A stretch of 11,961 bases of DNA from Novosphingobium sp. (GTDB lineage: Bacteria; Pseudomonadota; Alphaproteobacteria; Sphingomonadales; Sphingomonadaceae). The notes beneath the pieces are model-generated. The model worked only from the letters and a program-made list of their open reading frames with translations. It searched no databases and was not told where the DNA came from. The translations under genes and the position numbers were made by a program. Shown here in pieces: positions 1-6,740 of this stretch (position 1 is its first letter; every line of letters begins with the position of its first letter). The stretch lies in assembly GCA_020853995.1 (NCBI GenBank), contig JADYXV010000062.1, forward strand, positions 1 through 11,961. The letters run 5' to 3'.

Positions 1-315
1 ATGAGCGACATGGAAAAGGCACTGCGCTACGCACTACAATCATTGCCAAGCCCGAAGATGAAAACCGCACCAATCAGAGTGGCATCGGGCATCTTCCCAA
101 AGCTTGCAGCGCCGCAGGTATGGCATGATGAGCTTGAAACCTTTGCCGACAAACTGGCCATCGGCTTCGATTTTGGCAGTGTGCCAGCATCGACTGCAAT
201 CGGACGCTTCACATGGACGCCCGAAGGGATGAAATACACGCCAATCAGCGAACGGGATTTCTACGCAGCCAAAGACGCCGACACAGCCTTGACCAGCCTA
301 CCAAACAAGGCCTAG
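1..315 (+). CDS. Small hypothetical protein, possibly 5'-truncated by the window edge
   Basis: An open frame of 104 codons begins with ATG at the very first base and ends with TAG. Because nothing upstream is visible, I cannot tell whether this ATG is the true start or an internal methionine of a longer gene. I do not recognise the family. The product is soluble-looking, with no membrane segment or signal peptide. The N-terminal part is basic and helical-looking, and the C-terminal half is richer in aromatic residues (FDFGS, GRFTW, RDFYAAK). It lies 99 bases upstream of a tRNA-Gly gene in the same direction. Short orphan ORFs beside tRNA genes are often remnants of integrated elements, but nothing in this protein shows that directly. 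Codon use looks compatible with coding. The opposite-strand frame at 27-239 is judged a shadow. Confidence 0.5.
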   Translation: MSDMEKALRYALQSLPSPKMKTAPIRVASGIFPKLAAPQVWHDELETFADKLAIGFDFGSVPASTAIGRFTWTPEGMKYTPISERDFYAAKDADTALTSLPNKA

Positions 316-329
316 AGCCCCACCAGCGG

Positions 330-370
330 TCCAACCTTGTTGGACTTCCAACGTTGGAAAATGTTGGAAG
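330..370. repeat. Cluster of inverted TCCAAC/GTTGGA words with a 14-bp perfect palindrome
   Basis: TCCAAC occurs at 330-335 and 347-352. GTTGGA occurs at 339-344, 353-358 and 363-368. The first pair forms a 6-bp stem with a 3-base loop. The second pair abuts to form the perfect palindrome TTCCAACGTTGGAA at 346-359. A direct repeat of GTCGCA follows at 372-377 and 381-386. The cluster sits between the stop of the first ORF and the tRNA-Gly gene. It could be an operator for a dimeric regulator, a terminator-like fold for the preceding ORF (no T-run follows), or protein-binding sites of an integrated element. The repeats are certain; their role is unknown. Confidence 0.5.
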
Positions 371-414
371 GGTCGCAAAAGTCGCAGAAGAAACCTAGTG
401 TTTCCGGTGCCTTA

Positions 415-488
415 GCGGGTGTAGCTCAATGGTAGAGCAGCAGCTTCCCAAGCTGAATACGAGGGTTCGATTCCCTTCACCCGCTCCA
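415..488 (+). tRNA. tRNA-Gly (anticodon CCC)
   Basis: The 7-bp acceptor stem pairs GCGGGTG with CACCCGC. The discriminator is T and the CCA end is encoded at 486-488. The D arm has GCTC/GAGC stems around AATGGTA. The anticodon loop TTCCCAA at 445-451 places CCC at 447-449, which reads GGG glycine codons. The T arm contains the invariant GTTCGAT loop. The sequence closely resembles the E. coli glyU type, including the variable and T-arm region. The first anticodon-stem pair (position 27-43) is a G/A mismatch and the other four pairs are Watson-Crick. A short T-run follows the CCA directly. tRNA 3' ends are common integration sites, and I see no second copy of this 3' end in the window. Confidence 0.97.
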
Positions 489-824
489 TTTTCCTGTTCG
501 CTGACATTCGAAAGCGTTTAGACAAATCCGGAAAATCCAAGGTATTTAGCGGCTATCTGGCCGCAAGCATCCGCTCGCATTCGCAACCAGTCATTGCCCT
601 ATGGAGGTATGATTGGGGGTATATGTAAAACGGCCAAATCGATACACCCACGGCTGGGGGTAGGCGATGGGGTCATTCCCACAGGCGGCAAACCGGGTAA
701 TTTTCCACGCTTCGCTGCATAGAACCGGCTGCAACCGCAATGGAAGGTTGTTGCCCTGCGCTTAAGCACCGGTCTAATCGCGGCACTTCTGCGGCGGGAA
801 TATCCGCAAATATATGATAAAAAA
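489..824. other. Intergenic stretch with no convincing gene; three TGGRGGTA words
   Basis: No frame here has a believable start, ribosome site and protein. One plus-strand frame stays open from about 515 to a TAG near 710 without a plausible start. The notable content is TGGAGGTA at 602, TGGGGGTA at 614 (exactly 12 bases later) and TGGGGGTA at 655. The right end (about 800-835) is A+T-rich and lies just beyond the stop of the minus-strand DUF2332 gene, where its transcript would end, but I see no clear stem followed by a T-run. The position directly 3' of a tRNA and the G-rich repeated words are reminiscent of tRNA-proximal ends of integrase-bearing islands. No integrase is present, so this is only a suggestion. 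Confidence 0.4.
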
Positions 825-1952
825 TTATTTTCTTTCCAGGCCGTGCCAGTCAAACCATTCGGCATAGGGATGGCAATGCGCGGCGACCACAGTGCGGCCA
901 GACGTAAGTCCCCCGTCCCATGATGTCACGCGCAGTTCCACAGCGCTGCGATCCTTGCTCCATTCCATGCCGATGCGTGCAAGCGGGCGCGAAGGTGTGG
1001 CGGCGGCTCCGGCCAAAGATAGCGCGGCATCAACCGTCGCGCGCTCGACATCCGGCATATACTGCACCACCATGGAATGCAGCACCACGCGGCGCGTGCC
1101 TTCGCGCTGCGGCGCGGCCAGTTGCCGGGCCAGCCAGCGGCTTGCAAGACCTGTATCAACTTGAGGTGGATGTTCGCGCGCAATGGCGATGGCCGCGCGC
1201 AAGCGTTCGGTGCGCTCGCGCTCGCCCGCCCAGATATAGGCGTGCAGCCTCTCGCAATCTTCGTCATCGCGGATATCGAGCGGGCTGAGATCAACACCGA
1301 CCGCGCGTTCAACCACAAGCGGAGCGACAGGCGGAGTAAGCCCTTGCCAGCGCGGCGCGATTTGCACCTGGCTTTGCATATCGCCGCTATCCATGCCGCC
1401 CAGATGGCAGCCATAGCGGGCAAGGTTGAGGTTAAGTCCGGCGCTGCTGCCAAGTTCCAGCAGTTCGGCAGGGAACGGCGCATGCGCGTTGAGTTCCAGC
1501 AAGGCCGCCGTAAACCCGGCAACCCGGGCGACCTCGTTGGTCTGGGTGGGGCCTGCCATCCATTGCAGCAAATCAGGCGTATGCCGGGCAAGCACATCGA
1601 TCAGAACCAAATCCAGCGCGGCCGGAGCAGCCAGGTCTCCGATTTCTGCGTCACTGTAGATGTGCTGCAGGCCGGCGTGCCGGCCCGAACGCGCCAATGC
1701 ATGCAAACCGGCGTTGATACGGAAAATCACTCCTGCGCCGGCAAGATCGCCCGGCCACCCTTCGATGCTGGCTCGCATACGTGGCGCGCAGGGAAGCACG
1801 CGGGCAAGGCTTTCCAGCACGGCGGCAACCGCAAACTTGCCGAAAGCGCGCGCCTTTTGCGCCTCGGTTCGCAATTGCGCCTCGGCACGCCCTTCAGCCT
1901 CTGCTTCAGGTAAAATCTCGGCGTATTCCGGCAAAAGTGCGGGCAAGGACAA
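825..1952 (-). CDS. DUF2332 domain-containing protein
   Basis: This 375-residue soluble protein matches my memory of the DUF2332 family, whose biochemical role is not established. Recognisable family blocks are the QTNEVAR motif (residues 137-143), the ELLELGSSAGLNLNL segment (163-177), a GVDLSPLDIRDDEDCERLHAYIWAGERERTERLRAA-type block (about 218-254), the VVLHSMVVQYM segment, and a C-terminal part with a His-Pro-Tyr-Ala-Glu-Trp pattern. The hydrophobic-acidic-Gly segment at 163-177 resembles motif I of a Rossmann-type methyltransferase, so S-adenosylmethionine binding is possible but unproven. The start is uncertain: TTG at 1950-1952 is used here, another TTG lies two codons downstream, and CTG lies five codons upstream just after an in-frame TGA. 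None has a strong Shine-Dalgarno sequence. The gene is alone on this strand, divergent from the TonB receptor, with 227 bases between them. Long plus-strand frames across it are shadows. Confidence 0.85.
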   Translation of the reverse strand: MSLPALLPEYAEILPEAEAEGRAEAQLRTEAQKARAFGKFAVAAVLESLARVLPCAPRMRASIEGWPGDLAGAGVIFRINAGLHALARSGRHAGLQHIYSDAEIGDLAAPAALDLVLIDVLARHTPDLLQWMAGPTQTNEVARVAGFTAALLELNAHAPFPAELLELGSSAGLNLNLARYGCHLGGMDSGDMQSQVQIAPRWQGLTPPVAPLVVERAVGVDLSPLDIRDDEDCERLHAYIWAGERERTERLRAAIAIAREHPPQVDTGLASRWLARQLAAPQREGTRRVVLHSMVVQYMPDVERATVDAALSLAGAAATPSRPLARIGMEWSKDRSAVELRVTSWDGGLTSGRTVVAAHCHPYAEWFDWHGLERK

Positions 1953-2169
1953 AGGAAAGACTTTCAGTCAAGGTAAGCGGCGCCCGCAGATTTAGGCCGC
2001 TATGCCCAATAGCCTGCGAATGCCGTTTAAGTAAAAGTCCTTATCGCCACAGCAACATAGTAAACGGCCTCATCTCCTTCGGTAATTATACATACCTAAC
2101 CCAAAGATTCGAATTAAGAGCGGTAAGTTATTGGTGCCCATCGTGAAATTCATTTTCAATTCCCGACAC

Positions 2170-2173
2170 GAGG
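2170..2173 (+). promoter_or_regulatory. Ribosome binding site of the TonB receptor
   Basis: GAGG ends six bases before the ATG at 2180 and supports that start. The start is also supported by an immediate signal peptide. The 227-base region upstream (1953-2179) becomes A+T-rich from about 2080 and must hold the promoter, but I could not assign a confident -35/-10 pair or an iron-box operator. Confidence 0.55.
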
Positions 2174-2179
2174 ATATCG

Positions 2180-4681
2180 ATGCGCAAATTCCCGCTCTAT
2201 GTTGCCACTTTGCTCGCCACGACCATGCACCAAACCGCCTGGGCCGCTGACGAGGCTGCTGCACCTGAATCGGCGGCAGCTGATGCAACTGAAACGGCTG
2301 CACCTGCACGCAAGGCTTTCAGCACCGGCGTTGCAAAAGGGCGTGACCTGCTCGACACCGCTATTTCAGCAAGCGTGATCGACGAAGCGGATCTGGCCAA
2401 ACTTTCGGTCAGTTCGGTTGCTGGCATCATGCAGAACATTCCCGGTATCCGCGCTGAAACATCGGACGTAGACGGCTTTTCGGCGATCACCGTGCGCGGG
2501 CTTCCGCTTGCCGCAGACGGTTCGAAGTTCCTGCAATTGCAGGAAGATGGCCTGCCGGTCATGGAATTTGGCGACGTGCACTTTGCCTCGGCTGACCTGT
2601 TCCTGCGCGCTGATCTGACACTGTCACAGGTGCAGGCCATCCGCGGCGGTTCAGCATCGACCTTTGCCTCGAACTCCCCCGGCGGCGTGGTCAATTTCAT
2701 TTCGCGCACCGGCGAGACGGCCGGAGGCCTGGTGCAGGTTTCCAGCGGCATCGGCCATGATCTGAAGCGGATCGACTTCGCTTATGGCAGCCCGCTGGGC
2801 GATGGCTGGCGCTTCCATGTCGGTGGCTTCTATCGGCAAGGCGAAGGCCCGCGCCGGATCGGCTTTGACGGCTTCCGTGGTGGACAGATCAAGGGCAACG
2901 TCACCAAGCAATTCGCCGATGGCTATATCCGCGTCTACGCCAAGTACATGGACGACCGGCAGCCGAATTATTCGCTGTTCCCGATTGCACTGACCGGCAC
3001 AAACGATTCGCCGAAAGTCAGCGATCTGCCAGGCAACGACATCCGCCGCGATGCTTATGAATCGCCCTTGACGGCGCAGTATCTGGGCGTTGACCAGAAC
3101 AACAACCCGACGACATTCGATGGCCGCAACGGCTTGCGCGGCATCACCAAGTCGATTGGCCTGGAAGCGCAGTTCGATGTAGCAGGATTTACTGTAAGCA
3201 ACCGCTTCCGTTTTGCCGATATCAGCGGCGAATACAACGAAAGCATCCCGATGGTGACAGCTCCCGCTCCGGTTGTTGCCGGACTGTTTGGTGGCCCGGG
3301 TGCCACACTGGCCTATGCCGGCGGGCCGTCTGCCGGTCAGGCCATCAATGACGGCCGTTTGCTCGCCTATTCGATCCGCATCAACGCCCGCCAGAACCAG
3401 ATGGACAACGTGACCAACGACTTGCGCGCCAGCCGCGTCTGGGCGGTGGGCGATGGCAAGTTGACCACAACTGCCGGACTTTACAACGCTGCGCAGTCCA
3501 TTGACATGTACTGGAACTTTGCCAATTCCATCAATGATCTGTCGGGCGGCGGGCGCAACGCTCCGGTCAACCTGACAAGTGCTGGCGGAGTGCCGCTAAC
3601 CAGTGCCGGGGTGTACGCTTATGGCTTCGGTTTTGCCATTCCGCTGCCGACCTACCACACCCGCTATGATTTGCAGTACAACATCCTGGCTCCGTACGGT
3701 TCGGTCAATTACCAGATTGGCAAACTGGCCGTTGGCGCCAGCATCCGCTGGGATCGTGGCAGTGTGTCAGGCAATGTTCTGTCAGCCAGCTATGGCGGTG
3801 GCCGCGTCGGCGAAACCGCGATTGACCTCAATCGCGATGGCACCGTATCTGTTGCCGAAACCAAGGTGGCGATCCTGCCGCTCGGCCAGCCAGCCAACGT
3901 CGATTACGATTATGACTACGTGTCCTATTCGGCCGGGGTGAACTACCGCATCGCGGAACCGCTATCGGTCTTTGCCCGTTACAGCCGTGGCGGCCGCGCC
4001 AATGCCGAACGCATTCTGGAGGCAGGTTCGCTTAATCCTGCAACCGGCGCCTTGGCTGATCCAACGACAGCCTTCGGGATCGTCAAGCAGGCCGAAGCGG
4101 GATTGAAGTTCCGCAAGGACGGTTTGACCGCCTATATCACCGGCTTCTGGGCCTCGACAGGCGAACGCAACTTCCAAGTTGGCGCAGATGCTAACGGACA
4201 GGTTGTAGTCATCGAAGTTAACCGGACTTACAGCGCCAAGGGCGTCGAGTTCGAAGGCGAACTGCGCGAAGGTCCGTTCGCCCTCACGCTGGGCGCGACA
4301 TAGACAAATGCGCACATCGACAAGGACCGCAGCGACCCGACGCTCAATGGCAACCGCCCGCGCCACATCCCGACATTCTCGTTCCAGGCGCGTCCGCAAG
4401 TGGAACTGGGCCAGTTCACACTGGGTACGGTCCTTAACGGCACCACCAGCAGCTTTGCTCAGGACAGCAACATCCTGAAGCAATCGGGCTATGTGCTGGT
4501 CAGCCCGTTCCTCCAGTATCGCCCTGCAGAGCGGGTCACGGTTGGCGTCAATGCGTTCAACGTGTTCGACAAGTTGGCAATCGTGCAACTCGCATCGGCA
4601 GCAGTCCCGGCGGGCGGCCTCACCAACGCGCAAGTCATGAACGGCCGCACGGTTACTGCTTCGCTTCGCTATTCGTTCTGA
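2180..4681 (+). pseudogene. TonB-dependent outer-membrane receptor interrupted by an in-frame amber codon
   Basis: The frame encodes a full-length receptor of 833 codons with one internal stop, TAG at codon 708. TonB-dependent receptors import ferric chelates, vitamins or carbohydrates across the outer membrane; the substrate here cannot be named. A signal peptide occupies residues 1-22, with AWA as the cleavage site. An Ala-rich linker precedes the plug (about 55-170, with the VSSVAGIMQNIPGIR, ITVRGL and IRGGSASTFASNSPGGVVNFISR blocks), and the rest is a long beta-barrel. Residues 549-560 (DLNRDGTVSVAE) fit an EF-hand calcium loop. After the amber, the same frame continues for 125 residues with normal barrel strands, including a GVNAFNVFDKLA segment, and ends in the aromatic beta-signal ASLRYSF. 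The product ending at 4303 would lack the last strands and this signal and would probably not insert. A single-base change from a Tyr codon would explain the stop. Sequencing error, recent inactivation and amber suppression are all possible. Confidence 0.85.
4301..4303 (+). other. In-frame amber (TAG) codon inside the TonB receptor
   Basis: The codon falls in the strand context LTLGAT-stop-TNAHIDKD. In many related receptors this position (GATY-T-x-A) is a tyrosine, so TAT or TAC changed to TAG is the simplest explanation. No frame change occurs: the distance from 2180 to the downstream ATG at 4400 is a multiple of three, and the reading frame stays open to the natural TGA at 4679-4681. Confidence 0.85.
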
Positions 4682-4688
4682 TCCCCTT

Positions 4689-4726
4689 GCGGCCCGTCTC
4701 CTGCCCCCCGGGGGACGGGTCGCTTT
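4689..4726 (+). terminator. Rho-independent-like terminator after the TonB receptor
   Basis: A 10-bp stem pairs GCGGCCCGTC (4689-4698) with GACGGGTCGC (4714-4723), including one G-T wobble. The loop is rich in C then G and can pair further. A short TTT follows at 4724-4726. It starts 8 bases after the receptor stop and ends before the chemoreceptor ribosome site, so the two genes are probably separate transcription units. The T-run is short, so some read-through is possible. Confidence 0.65.
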
Positions 4727-4736
4727 ACCCAATTCT

Positions 4737-4740
4737 AGGA
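4737..4740 (+). promoter_or_regulatory. Ribosome binding site deciding a GTG start
   Basis: AGGA lies 10 bases before GTG at 4751 but 22 bases before the next in-frame ATG at 4763. The spacing therefore favours the GTG start for the chemoreceptor. Confidence 0.5.
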
Positions 4741-4750
4741 CACCCAATCT

Positions 4751-6622
4751 GTGTTTGATCGCATGAACATCCCACGCAGGCTTGGCCTTTCGTTCGTGGC
4801 GCTCAATGTCACCGCAGCGGTGATGATGATCGTTTTTGGCATTAGCCTCGCGATGATCTCCAGCGTCTCTTCGCGCAATTCCGAAAGCCAGGCTGTCTTG
4901 GCCGATGTGCTGACGCTGGAAACCGCCTTGTTGCGTCAGAACAGCCAGCTGCGCGGGTTCCTCGTGACAGGAGATCAGAGCTACCTGAAATCCTATTACG
5001 AAGGGCGCGATGATTACGACAAAACCTCGGCTGCACTGGAAACCCGGTTAACCGATCCGGCCTTGCAGGAATTGGTGCGCGAATCGCGCGCCGAGACGCT
5101 GAAATGGCGCGCGAACTGGGGCGATAAATATGTCGAGGTAGTACGCTCAGGCCAGCGTGATGCCGCGCAACAGGCTATCCGCGATGCGGGCAAGGCCGTG
5201 CTGGTAAGCGATGCGGTCCTGCCGCTGCGCACCGTGCGCGATGCCCAGCACGAAGCCATCACTACAGAAACCGCGCGGCAGAAAAATGCGATGATGTTCG
5301 CATGGATCGCGCTTGGTATTGGCGCGGCCCTGCTGATCGGCATGGCTCTGGTGCTGTCGCGCAAGCTTTCGCACTCCATAGCAACGCCGATTGCCGACCT
5401 TACCCGGACAATGTCCGCACTGGCCAAAGGCCAGAACGAAACGGTCATCCCCGGCACCAACCGCAGCGACGAACTCGGCTCTATGGCGCAGGCGGTCATG
5501 GTATTCCGCGATGCCGCGATCGAGCGTGACCGTTCTGTCAAAGAACGTGAGGAGGCGATGGCCAAGATCGGTGCAAACCTGCACGCGGTGGCCAATGCAG
5601 ATCTCTCGGTGCGCCTGACCGATGTGCCGCCCGCATTCCAGAGCGTCGCGCATGATTTCAACGAAGCGATGGAGCGGCTCTGTCAGGCGATGGGTCTGGT
5701 GCAGGACAGCATTCTGGCCATCAACCTGACGTCCGGCGAAATCCAGCAGGCCACTACCGATCTGGCAAATCGCAGCGAACAGCAGGCAGCAAGCCTTCAG
5801 TCGTCGTCTTCGGCTATGGATCACCTCACCACCCAGATCGAAGATTACGCCAAGATCGCAGCCGAAGTCAGCGGATCGATGGTCCAGGCGCGCGGCGAAG
5901 CCGAGAGCGGCGGCATGGTGGTCAGCAAGGCCATTGAAGCGATGGACAACGTGGCCCGCGCCAGTGCTGAAATTTCCGATATCACCACAATGATTGACGG
6001 CATCGCCTTCCAGACCAACCTGCTGGCGCTTAACGCCGGCGTGGAAGCGGCACGGGCCGGTGAGGCGGGCAAGGGCTTTGCCGTGGTGGCATCCGAAGTG
6101 CGCGCGCTTGCCTTGCGCGCCACAGAAGCCGCCAATGCGATCAAGCAGCGTGTAGAAGCGGTGAGCAGCCATGTCCGATCGGGCGTGTCGCTGGTCAACG
6201 AAACCGGATCTGCGCTGCAAACCATCATCAGCCGCGTCGGCACGGTAACCGCGTCGATCTCGACCATTGCAGAGACGGCAGGAGAGCAAAGCATCGCCCT
6301 GCGCAAGATCAATCAGGCCATTGGCGCAATGGACCAGATGACCCAGCAGAACGCCGCGATGGTTGAGGAAACCAACGCTGCCACCAAGAACCTGACGCAG
6401 GAGGCCGGACAATTGTCCAGCGCCTTTGCCAGCTTCAGGATCGGCAACGAGCGGCCACAGGCATCGTTTAATGCGCCAGCGCGACGGGCACCGGTTGCAA
6501 CGCCTGTGCGGGCAAGCTCTGGTTCGGCAAACCACGTCACGCCGATGCGCCGCGCGGCACCTGCACCGGTGCAGCACGTCAGCGGAAACCTGGCCGTTGA
6601 CAATGACTGGTCAGAGTTCTGA
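4751..6622 (+). CDS. Methyl-accepting chemotaxis protein with CHASE3 and HAMP domains
   Basis: This 623-residue transmembrane chemoreceptor would control CheA kinase through CheW. Membrane helix 1 spans about residues 11-38. A periplasmic helical sensor at about 40-178 resembles CHASE3 (TLETALLRQNSQLRGFLVTGD block). Helix 2 spans about 181-203. A HAMP domain follows at about 204-258, and a second HAMP-like segment lies at about 265-315. The signalling hairpin contains the highly conserved tip DGIAFQTNLLALNAGVEAAR (416-435) and the following GFAVVASEVRALA segment. A Pro/Ala-rich linker leads to the C-terminal DWSEF, an xWxxF pattern like the pentapeptide that tethers CheR/CheB in other receptors. 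The ligand is unknown, since CHASE3 domains are diverse. A GTG start is chosen from the ribosome-site spacing. It lies 69 bases after the TonB receptor's natural end but behind a terminator. The long minus-strand frame at 5147-6577 is a shadow. Confidence 0.93.
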   Translation: MFDRMNIPRRLGLSFVALNVTAAVMMIVFGISLAMISSVSSRNSESQAVLADVLTLETALLRQNSQLRGFLVTGDQSYLKSYYEGRDDYDKTSAALETRLTDPALQELVRESRAETLKWRANWGDKYVEVVRSGQRDAAQQAIRDAGKAVLVSDAVLPLRTVRDAQHEAITTETARQKNAMMFAWIALGIGAALLIGMALVLSRKLSHSIATPIADLTRTMSALAKGQNETVIPGTNRSDELGSMAQAVMVFRDAAIERDRSVKEREEAMAKIGANLHAVANADLSVRLTDVPPAFQSVAHDFNEAMERLCQAMGLVQDSILAINLTSGEIQQATTDLANRSEQQAASLQSSSSAMDHLTTQIEDYAKIAAEVSGSMVQARGEAESGGMVVSKAIEAMDNVARASAEISDITTMIDGIAFQTNLLALNAGVEAARAGEAGKGFAVVASEVRALALRATEAANAIKQRVEAVSSHVRSGVSLVNETGSALQTIISRVGTVTASISTIAETAGEQSIALRKINQAIGAMDQMTQQNAAMVEETNAATKNLTQEAGQLSSAFASFRIGNERPQASFNAPARRAPVATPVRASSGSANHVTPMRRAAPAPVQHVSGNLAVDNDWSEF

Positions 6623-6634
6623 CCGGTCATTGTC
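6599..6634 (+). terminator. 15-bp hairpin spanning the stop codon of the chemoreceptor gene
   Basis: GACAATGACTGGTCA (6599-6613) pairs with TGACCGGTCATTGTC (6620-6634), with one G-T wobble and a 6-base loop. The 5' arm and loop encode the C-terminal DNDWSEF, and the TGA stop begins the 3' arm. No T-run follows, so it may be a Rho-dependent or RNA-stabilising 3' end rather than a classical intrinsic terminator. Confidence 0.5.
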
Positions 6635-6663
6635 CCGTTACCGGTTCTAGCGTCTGAGCAAAG

Positions 6664-6706
6664 GTGGTGACTGTTTGCGGAACGTTCTGCGCTGACACGT
6701 CACCAC
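6664..6706. repeat. Nested inverted repeats upstream of trhO
   Basis: GTGGTGAC at 6664-6671 pairs perfectly with GTCACCAC at 6699-6706. Inside the loop is the near-palindrome GCGGAACGTTCTGC with a perfect GAACGTTC core. The structure lies between the chemoreceptor 3' hairpin and the trhO start and may be a terminator remnant, an operator or a 5' leader fold. No protein or ligand can be assigned. Confidence 0.4.
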
Positions 6707-6740
6707 TGGAACTTTGCCCCTGTCGCGCTATGGGGCGGTT

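Noticed and set aside
489..824. Remnant of an integrase gene next to the tRNA
   Set aside because: No catalytic Arg/His/Tyr motif or recognisable integrase peptide is present in any frame, so only the repeated G-rich words are reported.
1077..1913. Plus-strand open frame of 278 codons opposite the DUF2332 gene
   Set aside because: It mirrors the DUF2332 codons, has no recognisable motifs and no good ribosome site. The minus strand has clear family blocks.
2080..2160. Iron-box (Fur or Irr type) operator upstream of the TonB receptor
   Set aside because: The region is A+T-rich and has a small ATTCGAAT palindrome at 2107-2114, but nothing close enough to a known iron-box consensus to claim.
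4400..4681. Independent small protein starting at ATG 4400
   Set aside because: It is in the same frame as the receptor and encodes its last barrel strands. There is no ribosome site before 4400, so it is the tail of the broken receptor.
3962..4747. Minus-strand open frame (261 codons) across the interrupted end of the TonB receptor
   Set aside because: The plus-strand frame continues as receptor barrel on both sides of the amber codon. The antisense product is Arg/Cys-rich without family features.
5147..6577. Long minus-strand open frame (476 codons) antisense to the chemoreceptor
   Set aside because: The plus strand encodes an unmistakable chemoreceptor signalling domain. The antisense product is Cys/His/Arg-rich with no recognisable fold, typical of shadow frames in G+C-rich coding DNA.
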